Shown here piece after piece: positions 25,501 to 37,500 of a DNA stretch of 64,000 nucleotides; the first letter of the stretch is position 1, and each line of letters starts with the position of its first letter. The position numbers were made by a program, and so were the translations under genes. Source of the DNA: Pseudeuparius sepicola (taxonomy: Eukaryota > Arthropoda > Insecta > Coleoptera > Anthribidae). Location of the stretch: the NCBI GenBank assembly GCA_963920635.1, contig OY987306.1, positions 12,976,001 through 13,040,000 on the forward strand, given 5' to 3'. The notes below the pieces were generated by a model. It did no database searches. It was given only the letters and a program-made list of their open reading frames with translations, and was not told the origin of the DNA.

Positions 25501-28500
25501 GTTGGTTTACTAATTCTATTCTGATTCCAAACGATTTGATCCAGTCACGTCCCAGCACATCCGCAGAACCATCCTTAACGACATAGAACTTTACTGGTTT
25601 TCTTACGTTCCTGAACCTTACGCTTACAATGAAGTATCCTTCCGGACAAAACAGTTCACCTCTGTAAGTCCGTAGCAAAATATTATCATTTTTTAATCTG
25701 AAATGAGAGAAATGTGTCATATATGTTCTTTTACTTAGTGCGCTAACTCCTGCTCCACTATCAATTATTACTGTATGTTTTAAGTCGTTTATCTCAACTT
25801 CAATTTTAAAAGGATTTTCATCCTCACATCCTTCCCCAACCGCATACATAGAAACACAATACTGGTCAAACCTACCCACGTCTAAACAACCATCACACTT
25901 TGGGTCGAGAACAGTTTTACTTGGTGAGTCTTCAGCTACCTTTCTGACGAAAAACATGTCATTATCCTCAACTAAATAAAAGTTTTTTTTATTGTTACTA
26001 TTGTTGTGCACATTGGTACAAGCACTTGCAATATGACCTATTCGTTTGCATTTAATGCACTTCGCGTTTTTATAAAAACAAGACATACTTGAGTGATTGT
26101 TTTTAGAACAATGTTTACATTTGCTTGGAAAATTATTAAAATTAGGGTTAGACTTAACTGATCTGTCACTCGGGTTGTTTGTCTTCACTGCTGCTGGAGG
26201 CGCTGTCTGATACTTCCGTTCTTGCTGTCTCCCCGCAGCGCATGCGTACTTCTGTCGACTGTCAGTGCTACCACCGGCACCAAAATGACAACGCTGCGTA
26301 CTTCCGTTGTGACGTCTCCCTATGACGTGCATTGATGACGTGGCGGAAACCACGGTCTCCATCTTTGCTGCCAATTCGACCATTTCTTCTATCTTGCAAT
26401 CTTCTTTTTCTTCACAGATGCGATCCAATATTTTCCCTCTCAATAGTCCATTTACAAATTGAAAAGCCAAAATTTTTGCTAATTCAGCTCCAAAACTGCA
26501 GGTAACTGCTGCACCTCGAACACGTGCGTACCATTCACTAACTAGTTCTCCTTCATTTTGAGTCAGTTTGAAGAATTTTCTTCTTTCTCTCCATGCGCTT
26601 GTTTGGGCTTTATATTGGGCTCTCAAAATTTTGCATAATTGCAAAAACGTTTTTTCTTTGGGTAGTATTGGAAAACATAGGTCTCTTAACAATTTATAGG
26701 TAATGGGGTTTATAGCGTTCAACAAATGCGCGACCTTCATTTTGTCCGTTGCAATTTCTTTAGCAACAAAATATTGCTCCAGCCTTTCTTCATATACTTG
26801 AAAGTCTTCGATGTCGTAGTTGAATTCACAAAACTTCTCGTTGGACGAAGCCATTTTCTTTTTTTTTTTATGTTGATTTTTTTTTATCCTCGTCGCCACT
26901 GTAGTGTTTCTATGACAGCAAATTTTACCCGCTGATTGTGTAATAATACACCTTGCATGGCTTCACTACATCTCTATTTATGGTATCTGGTATTTGACTA
27001 GATTAACAAACGTCACAGGGAATACAACTACTAACGACGCGATCGGCGGCTGCATTAGTTCTCTCGGACGGCCCGCTGAAGACTGCCGTGGTCGCTTCCC
27101 GAACTCACACACTTCCGGCACTGTTGCCAACCGTGGAACACAACAATCATCATCATAATCAACAACACATAAATTTCCCACTCATGTCCCACTTTGCATA
27201 ACAACTTCGGCCTTCGCCTCAAGTTGTTTACCTGACAGATTATCCAACATGCCACCATAATCTTCAGCTGCCGAATTCTCATCTGATAATTCCATATTCT
27301 CTGGAGATTCAATAATATACCTATTAATTATTGCATACCATCATTGTAACTCGTACCAAACCAAAAATCGGAAAAAAATATTTTTGGACTGCATTTATAA
27401 AAAAAAATAGCGTGAAAAGACCCATTATCACAAATAATATATTGGGGAGCCCTATCTGTATCTGTACAATAATAATAATTGGAATAAGCACAATGAACAG
27501 CTCAACACGCTATATAAGTATATTTTGTTATTATGATTACGTTGACAAATAATAATAGCAATAATTATTATATTTAGCATATTTTCGTGAAAACCCTACA
27601 AAATCTTTTTATAGGTTTATCCCAAGGTTAATAGAGAGGGAATAATTAGACATACGCCATTTTTATGGCTCCATATTTAATTGGTCCCCCCACTGTTTTC
27701 CTAATCTGCTGTTAGCAACTTTCAAAAATCAATAATCTAGTTATTTTCGATTTCGTACTAAAAATACATTGACTTTGGACCAAGATTATTACCAACCTAA
27801 CTGGTCCTCACCCGCTTGCTCCTTCCGGACCCCCTTGCCTGTACTGTCACATTATGTCCTAACCCTCACTTTTAGTAACCTTAGTTTATCCAAATTCTGT
27901 TGTTTTCATGAGGGGGTTTTATCAGACGGGTGGCAAACATAGACGTATTATAAAAAACAATCGTAAACTTAACACCAACTTGACCTTGTAGAGCAGATTT
28001 TTCTCATTTTGCCAGAAAAAAAAAATGATTACAACGATTGTTCGGCAATGCTTGGAGCTAGTTGATGCAGATTTCAGAGAAAAAAACAAAAAGTATGTAC
28101 TTATTTAATGTGTTTTCAAAAAGATTAAAAAAACAATAGAAAGTAGTTACGAGTTCACCAGTTGTGGTAAAATGGTGAAGATCCACAGTCATCTTCTTAT
28201 AGGAATATATTTTTGACTGGTGTCATGTTTACGCTGCTATTAGCCTTGACTGACGTATTATTAAAGACTGCTCACGGCTGTCCCATCTGATATTCGTTAC
28301 CTCGCTATGCACTTTCCCAAGACAAAATACAATACAAAATACATTGTTAGCCATCAGCGCCATCTTTTTTTCCACGGCACGAAGCTATAACCGTGAGAAG
28401 TTTAATACGTCAGTCAACACTATTATTAATTAATTTATCTTAAATGCTCTAGAAATCTAATACTACATTTAATTTGTTTTTCACATTTAACGCCTGCTCT

Positions 28501-31500
28501 ATGACCTCTATAATAAACCCTATTTACATCAAAAACAGCATTATCTTGCTGTCTTCTTTGTAAGTACCCTTCACATACTTGCCAGCACACTCCAACGCTT
28601 AAAAGCCAAATGTTCGAGGTGCCTTGTTAGTGTGGTTTCTAGGTACTAAATGTTTGTTGCCTAGCAACTATTATACAGCAAGGACCTTAAAACCATGGAG
28701 AATAGTTATTTACATTGCAAGATGACTAAGTGCACTTTTTTGTTTTAAAGACCGAGGCAAAAAAATTCCCTGCGGATAAAATTTGAGACATCTGGGATTT
28801 TTTATTTACCACTGCTAATCCAAAAAATATCCCTCTATACCAGTGAATTCTATGTAAAAAATAAACAAAAGGTGTTTTTACTGAAATCGAAAACATTTAT
28901 ATATAAAAAGGTTATGGCATATTTACTAAACGCGACAAAATCAAAAACATCATGTATCTCTCAAACCAATCGAGATATCAGGAAGTGATTTGCATCATTC
29001 AACATTTCTCAAAACTGTCGACGTTTCGTCAATTATATTGACATCATCAGGACTCTACAATAGAATAAAAGTAGATTTATACAACAAAACAACATGAAAC
29101 TGGGAGCAGTATACATTAAAAGAAATGACAATAAAACAGATAATTAAATATAGATTTGACACATTAAAATATCTTGTACTTACATTGAAACGTAGTTTTT
29201 ATGTCATGACTTAAAATTATGTACATATCACAGAACAATTATAGTAAAATCGAGCAATCCGTATGCCTGGCGTAAATAAAACCACGTGTTCAATGACGAT
29301 CCGCGATTGGTCAGTAGGCTATAAAGTTTCACCCGACTCAAAAATGTAGATATTCGGTTTTATCTTGTTGTTTTCAGCTATTTAGACACTGCCACAAATA
29401 ATTTTATCGATGTTTTAAACCATTTTAATTAAGCCAATAATTCTTGTGTGAAATATTTTGATGTACACAATTGTAAGACTAAAATTAAATAAAGGTCGTA
29501 CCTCCGTGCGGCTATGGCAGATATTTCAACGCACGTGCTCTTGTTTACGCCAGGCGTAAGAGTTGCTCGATTTTAGTATAGGTGGTGGGACAACACAAAA
29601 CAGCAGGTGGCGTTCATAAATGAAAATTGTAGTAATGGTCAATATAGAATTCTTAACATGTGGAGCTGCCAGTATTTTTTTATATATATTTAAATTTTTT
29701 TCTCCTCCAACAGATAAGGGAGGAATACAGATAGGTGGATAGGACAGGTACCTACCTAAATTTAAATTTTAAAACTATGTTTAATTTTGTCAATAATATT
29801 AGAATAGGCCATATTAAGATTTTGTATATCTGTTGTTTTGTTAACGCAAGTTTTATCTTTTTTTATACAAATCATTTCATTTAAAAGTCTTTTTTATAGT
29901 TGGATTGCTTGCCGATAACTTTTGTGTTATCAAATGGAAGTCATGTCCAGTATTTAATTTATAATATATTTTTTGTCTATCTCTTCCGGAAATAGGCGAA
30001 CCGTCCACCCTCCATAAATTTGGGATACCCTATACAATACCCTAAGAAGATTTTATTGCATACCTTGACCTCTTTCTTTTCCTTAACACGTTGACTGCCG
30101 AAATGAATTTCTTGATTGGGTCCATTGCACCGAAGTAGTTTTATTGAAAATTTTAGCTATTTTTACGTTTTGAGACCAAAATAGTTTAAGAGTCAATAAA
30201 TATTTATAATTATAGTATGCAATAGAGGCGTGAATAAAATATATGCACATGGCACCTGATTACGTCATCTTAAACATACACCGTGTGCATATATTCTATT
30301 CACGCATTGTGAACAGGTAAAGTAGGTACGTGTAGACAGAAAATAATATAACTTGAGAAGGGAACATAGTTCATTTATTTTCCTGTATTTAGTTAGTTAT
30401 TTATAAGAATAAATACCTCATGGACCTAAGTCAAATGTTACCACAGATAATTTGTAACAAAAACCTAAATAGTAAGATATTACCAGACCAACATACATTT
30501 TGGTTTTTCTCTGAAATCAGCATCAACTAGCTCCAAGTTTTGCCGAATATCCGTTGTACTCATTTTTGTTCTGGCAAACCGATGAGAAGGTAAATATTAT
30601 GTGTCATTTCAGACTCAGAAATTCCGATATCAGTATTCGATATTTGATAAAAAAGTTTAGTAGAGGCATCTATGGAGGCATCCACAGAACAGGTTAGGGT
30701 TAGGTTAGGAGGCAGCATTGTTTGATGCCAAAAGTACATAATTTATTAATTCCCTTCTCCATCTACAAGATCTTAACCTTACACAATACTACAAAACTAG
30801 AAAAAAATCTGCTCTATACGGTCAAGTTGGTGTTAACTTTACGATTGTTTTTTTTTATATAAATATGTATGGTTGCCTCCTCTCTGGTAAAACCGCCTTG
30901 CGAAAATTACAGGATTTGGATAAACCAAGGTTACTAAAAGAGAAGGCTAGGACATAAAGTGACAGTACAGGCAAGGTGGTGTGGAAAGATCAAGTGGGTG
31001 AGGAAGTTAGGTTAGTAATAATCTTGTTCCAAAGTCAATGTATTTTTAGTACGAAATCGAAAATAATCTCAAATAATAGTGCTCGCCTGTTTTAGGAAAG
31101 AGGAAAGATGGAGGAGACTTTAATAGATTAAAAATTCAATTCATGGCATTTTTAATGCTTTCAGGATATAATCTATTTTAGTTTAAACTATATCTGACAT
31201 TTATCAATATTTTTTGGGCAATGTAGCAATCATTAGGCTAGTAATAGATTGTCGGGGCCAATTGGCTGTGCAACCACCAAACACACGAGTGCTCATTCAC
31301 ACTATTCACAACAGTTTATAGCCCACCTTCCCAGTTTCTGACTTGGAAGTAAAACTACCAGCATTTCGCCTTAATTTCTTTCAGATAAAATAAATTGCTT
31401 TAATTCTTTAGAAAAAATGGCCAGAAGGATACCAGCTAGCAGGGGCAGTTGGTTTTAAATTCCCCTATTTTGTTAAAATGCCAATTGATGATGTGGTACC

Positions 31501-34500
31501 CCAAGCTGGCGAAAGTGCGTGTAATCTAATGGATAGCTTGCTAGAATGGAATCCTGCACATAGACCAACAGCCCAAGGAGCACTCAAACACCAATTCTTT
31601 CAAGTATGTCTAAACCTTTATTGAAGGTGTTATTAACGGTTTAATTATAAATTGCATCTTTTAGGTCGGTCAACAATATAGTGCCATGCACACAACTCGC
31701 CAAAATAGTTCAATTCCAATGCATGCCAATAATATTTATCAATCTATGTTAGTGCCTCCCCATCCACAAGAGTCTTTGCTGGATGAAAGTAGGGTATTCC
31801 AAACTCAACAGCCACCTTCGCTACAATTTCACGAGACTAATTTAGGACATTCTATGGTTAATCAACAGGAGGTTTCACATCAATTACCACCTCAAGTGCA
31901 GATTAACATACAATCATTGATTAAGCCCATGAAAACTCCAGAAAAGGCCCAACTCCCACAACCAATTGTGTATAGCTTTGGACAACCAGACCTGAGCAAC
32001 AAATACTTTCCATTACTCAATGGTGGCTTAAGTGCCAACAGAGCGAATCATAATAACAATAAGAAAATATCATGGGGCGATTTTAATTACGAAGATGATT
32101 TTGCGGATATTTTAGGGTAAGTTATTTCAGTGGAAACAAATCTTGGTTGACTTTTTAAGTGAATAGCAAATTTGGTTTCCCTCATATTTTTCAAAAATAT
32201 AGCCGAAGTTTGCATGAACCTTATCAGGTGATATTTCGATGCGCTTTTGATAAAACCCTATTTATGTCCTATTTTCTTGACCCTATTTGATCCAGTATAC
32301 ATAATTCAGTTTGTCTTGAAATTTTATATAGTAACGATCAAGTTTCAATCCATTTTACGACAACTTAGATTCCTTTCAAAATCAAATCGCAACACTGTAT
32401 ATTCAAAAATAACAAGTCATTTTTTATGCTAAATTTGAGACCATAATATTGGGTTTATATTACTAGTAAAATATAATACAGAAATTTAAAAGTGAGAGTA
32501 TTGAATAAGGAACAGCTGGGAGTATTAGGTTGTTCTGCTATCCACACAATAAGAAGAAAAAATGGTACAGAAAAAATGCTCCAAGACAATGTCAACTTCA
32601 AAGTCAAGAAATGATGTTAAAGATAAACAAGACAAAAGTGAAAATGAAGAATGTTATTTACCACCAAAGTATCCACACGATAAGAAATACCAAGAGTTTG
32701 TAAAGGATTTTTATATTTGCTCTCAGGATGTAAGAGATGCTGGTCCATCAGCAGACTATATTAGTCAGAAAAATAAAGACTATATTTGCAGTGAGTGTCG
32801 TTTGAAGATAACAAAAAAAGATTAGAGCATATTATGTACTGGCACTTGTGGGCTCTGGTTTCACAAGAAATGCACTGGACTAACTGAAGAAAAATACAAT
32901 TATTATGCCAAATGTGATACAAAAGATAAATGGATTTGTAAGTACTGTCATCAAAGAGATGATGTTAGTTCCGGCACATCAAGTGAAGAAGAATTACTGG
33001 AAACAACAAAAATAACAAAGAAAAACAAAAATAAAATCACCTCTACTACTAATAATAAAAACAACCATCTTAAATTTAACTTGGAAGCAATTCTAAACAA
33101 ACCAAACCCAACAAATAAAGAACTCTTGTTAATTATTAATAAAAAGTTTGAAGATATGGAAGCAGCTTTGAATTTTAACAATGAAATCATGTAAGAGATA
33201 AAGAGAGAGGTTTGTCAATTGAAAGAAGAAAACAAAAAGCTTAAGAGGGGGTTGCCGACCTCGAAAGTGACGTTAGATTTCGTATTTTTCAACTTGTAAA
33301 ACATAAAATCTAATAACATTTTACCTGGCAAAAATTTAGTACAAACATATCGGTCTTCATTTTAATCATAAGATCTTAAAAGCAGTATTTTGTTTTATAG
33401 GTTATGAAAACCTTGGGAAAAATAATAATTCCAGTGCATATGCTTTTACTATCTTATGATTAAAATGAAGACAGAGATGTTTGTACTAAATTTTTGCCAG
33501 GTAAAATGTTATTAGATTTTATGCTATACAACTTAAAAAAATATGAAATCTTACGTCACTTTCGCTGTCGGCAACCCCCTCTTAAAAAGGATAATAATTC
33601 AATGCAAGCAATGGTAAAGGAACTTCAAAAGGATGTCCTTGATCTTCAGTTAAAATCACCTAAAAATAGTGGTCCTAATGAAGATCGGCGTAAAAATTTA
33701 GTCTTCTTAGGCACTAGTGGTACAGAGAATTGTGAAAATGGAATTGGTAATGATGTGATGTGATGAAAAAGCTCTGCATCCCCTATGGAAATGGAGATTT
33801 TACAGTAAAGCGCATGCTAACTAACAATCCAGTCAAACCTGTTATTGTAACCTTTAAAACAGAGGATTTAAGGAATAAGGTAATGGAGAATAGGTGAAAA
33901 ATAGGAGTTCTTGATTCGATACATTGTGGCCTAGAAGGTGCAAAGAGAAATATTTATATTAATGAAGATACTTCCAAAGAAACCCGGGCGTTGTTCAACA
34001 AGGCACGAAAACTGAAAGAAAAGAATTACAAATTTGTTTGGTTAAAAAATAAGAAGAAGTAAAGCCATAAGGTTAGTTAGTGTAAGGCAGATCGACGAGC
34101 TGTAAAGTTTTAGATCAACCCCAGAGCACACCAAAATTTTAATATTTTATATTATAAGTTTGTTTTATTTTTATCGACAATTTTATAATGGATACTGAAG
34201 TAACAAGATTCGATAATATTAATTTGTATAATGAAGATCAGACGAATATGGGACAACATTTTCTGAATGTTATGTACGTAAATGCAAGATCACTAAAAAA
34301 CAAAATAGATGACATTGAGGCCTTTATTTCCAGTATTGACCATGAGGTACATATTGTTGTTATAACAGAAACATGAATTGTTAAACACGAAAAAAAATAT
34401 TATAATATATCTGGTTTTTCGGTGGAATATGCATGTCGTAGTAGATGTGGTGGAGGTGTGGCCATCTTTATAAGAAATGATATACAGTATTCTTTGGCAA

Positions 34501-37500
34501 AAGTTATTAATGATTCTGAAGTTTCTTATGATCTAATTCAACCGCAAGGAATAAATAAATATATAGCAGCCATGTTATAACCCTCCAGGACACAATATTA
34601 ATCTAACCATGTTCATTATCTATAATGAGTTAGGCCACATTTCAAATAAAAACTCTATTTTCATTGGTGATATAAATATCGATATTCTCTTTGATGTTAC
34701 AAGTAGTAATAATAACTATATGAATTTGTGTACATCGCATGGGTTCTCTATATGCAATCAAATTATTCCTACTAGAAACACTGATCACTCAAACACACTA
34801 ATTGATCATATTTGGTGTAATAATATATTCAACGAAGAAAGTCGCCTGTCTATAATTTCCTCAAGTATTAGTGACCATGATATTCAAATATTCAAATATG
34901 GACCATCAGTAAAGAAATATAAAAAAAGTAGTTTCTTTATCAAAAAGGAAGTAAATACTGCTGGTACTATTGGAGCCCTATAAACTTTACATCAAGTTTA
35001 CAATGAAGCTGAAAGTGTTGACACAAATTATAATGCTATTGTAAAATGTTTTTCAGATAACACGAGATATGTTAAATTACGAGACAGGTTTCAAGAACAC
35101 TCTAAACCATGGTTTAACTCAAATATTTTTAATATCATGAGAATCAGAGACTATTATCACCAAAAAGTAAAAAAATATCCAGAAAATACATTTGTTAAAA
35201 CTATGCATAAAAATGCGGTTCAAAAAGTAAAATTCGAAATTAAAAAAGCTAAAAAGAAATATTTTGAAGAAAAGTTTGAGTCTATAGGTCCGGACAAAAA
35301 AAGCGTGGAAAGTAATAAATGTCATTTTAACTAACCAATTCCATAAAGAGAAGGATAATATAGTTGAGTCTCTTAAGAGAGGAAATAATCTAATAATGGA
35401 TCGAGAACCAATAAGCAATGAATTTAATGATTTCTTTGTGCATGTTGGAAATAGACTTGCTAGTAAAATACCTCCAACAGTAATGAACCTTCAAGAAGAA
35501 TCAGCAAGCAATGAAAAAATGCTTCCTTTTGAAACCAACTCAGATGAAGTTTCTGAAATAATAAGTAATTTGGATATATCAAAAGCAACTGGTCATGACG
35601 ATATAGATCCGAAAACAGTGAAATTATGCAAGAATTCTCTGGTACCGGTGTTATGTAAACTAATTAACCAGCCATTCAAATCAGGTGAAGTGCCAGCTGG
35701 GATTAAAATAGCAAGAGTTTCCCCAATATTTAAATCAGGTGATCGACAAAACTGTTCTAATTATAGGCCTGTATCTGTACTACCAGTATTGTCAAAAGTA
35801 ATTGAAAAAATTGTGAATAGTAGATTTAATGAATACCTGGAAGAATCAGAATCACAGTATGGGTTTCGAAGATCGAGTGACACAAGTTCTGCTGCAGCAG
35901 ATCTAATATCTGAAATACAAATTGCTTTAGATAGCAAGAAAAAAGCTGCGCTTGTATCACTTGATCTGTGTAAGACATTTGATACTGTGAACTATGACAT
36001 TCTTATGAAAAAATTACATTTAATTGGTGTTCAGGGGGTTTGTGCCGATTGGATCAGAGACTATTTATCAAAAAGGAAACAGTATGTGAGTGTTAATAAA
36101 AATTAAAGTCGAATATGTACAATATTTTGTGGAGTACCACAAGGTTCAATACTGGGGCCTATACTATTCTTAATATATATAAACTCATTAACTAATTTGT
36201 ATCTTAAAGGTAAAGTGAAATTATATGCAGATGCTACAACAATTTTATATGTGTCTGATTCAATCGAGACTATAAAACAAGATATTTGCAGTGATATGAT
36301 AAAAATTACTTATTGGTTACGTAGTCTACAAGAACTGTTATTAATGGAATTGACATATGTTTTGATGGAAGTGCTCTTAGATGTGTACATACGTAATTTA
36401 AAATTTTTGTGTTTAAAAATTGACTGTAATTTAACTTGGAATGAACACATTGAATATATCAAGAAAAAGATATCGGGGCCAACAGGCATTCTTAGAAAAA
36501 TTAGTAGAAATGTGCCAAAATTCTTTTTAAGATCTATATATTTTTGTTTAATACATTCACATTTACAATACTTATGTCTAATATGGGGTACAGCTAAAAA
36601 ATACCTTCTGAAACCATTAAAAATTTTACAACGACGAGCTATAAAAAATATTTTTTTTCTACCAGTTCGATTTCCTACTATTGAATTGTTTAAAAAATAC
36701 AAAATTATGTCCATTAACAATATACAGGATGATTTTTTTAGGTCTACCACCGCCATTTTCTCGCTTATTTTACACCCTACAACAAAAGCGTAAGAAACAA
36801 AAATATTGCAATTTTGGACAGCTAAGTGGTGCTGCAAAAGAAATCGGCATCCATGGCCAACTTGTGGCGCAATATTAAAAAAAATCAAATTGAGCAAAAC
36901 TATTAATAGCCGTGGAATGTTTATTTTAACACTTTGACTACTGGTCAAACTATTTAATTTTTTTCCCTGAAACTAAAACATATTTATATTAAATATCTAA
37001 TTATTTATTGATAAGGTTTGTCACAAATGCAAACTTAAAACATTTGTTTAACAAAAAACTACCCTAAATTGTGTGTCATAAATTGTACACACAGTTTACA
37101 TCGGTAACATTATTACCTAAGACTGTGTGTTTCAAAAAAATAATTTGTACAAAGAAATTTGTCATTGCATGCCTGGCAAGACAATTTGTCACGTTTTCTG
37201 TACTTTATTGCATATCCTCGTCCGTTTTCCTTGCACTGTACCTTATTTTTGTAACATTTTGCACATTTAGGTCTTTGTTCTGTATCGATGAGTTTGTGAC
37301 TGCTTTCAAGGCGTCGAGTTTCTTCTTTCTTAATTTGCATATTTCCCTTACTCAAAATTTAATTCGGGATTTCGTCTTGAAATTTTGTGATATATTATTT
37401 TTCCTGTTATGGCTTGTCAGTATTTGCGTTTACAATTGTTTGACTAAAAGCAAAGTTTACAGAATAAAATATATTCTGTAAAGTTTGCTAAAAGCTCTAC

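Larger units (their letters stand above)
21607..27145 (-). mobile_element. Ty3/gypsy LTR retrotransposon, structurally complete, minus strand
   Basis: Two 246-base LTRs (21607-21852 and 26900-27145), beginning TGT and ending ACA and nearly identical by eye, flank a single long gag-pol frame. Next to the 5' LTR on the element strand is a tRNA primer-site-like TGGCGACGAGGA. Next to the 3' LTR is a purine run (AGGGGAG). Target duplication: ATCAT (possibly up to ATCATCATCAT) abuts both LTRs. The domain order protease, RT, RNase H, integrase is that of Ty3/gypsy (Metaviridae). No envelope frame was seen. The element split a piggyBac relic and lies in kinase intron 4 in antisense orientation. Confidence 0.95.
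27740..31060. repeat. Long inverted repeat (arms about 365 and 560 bases)
   Basis: The left arm 27740-28105 pairs with the right arm 30500-31060: 'atttcgtactaaaaatacat' near 27750 against 'atgtatttttagtacgaaat' near 31040, and 'agctagttgatgcagatttc' near 28057 against 'catcaactagctcc' near 30520. The right arm has an extra block of about 230 bases (about 30590-30815), including GGTTAGGGTTAGGTTAGG. Each arm carries a first-exon-like sequence pointing inward. The spacer contains other repeats. It may be a transposon or an inverted segmental duplication. Confidence 0.75.

Noticed and set aside
22523..26899. GTG at 26899 as the gag-pol start
   Set aside because: It lies in the primer binding site next to the LTR and precedes a Lys run; the ATG near 26854 (MASSNEKF) is a more natural start.
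30690..30712. Telomere-type repeat GGTTAGGGTTAGGTTAGG
   Set aside because: Only three irregular units inside one arm of an inverted repeat; too short to call telomeric sequence.
37071..37481. 136-residue hydrophobic frame on the plus strand, membrane-protein-like
   Set aside because: It is antisense to the piggyBac transposase relic; the cysteine and hydrophobic richness comes from the reverse complement of a Lys-rich coding region.
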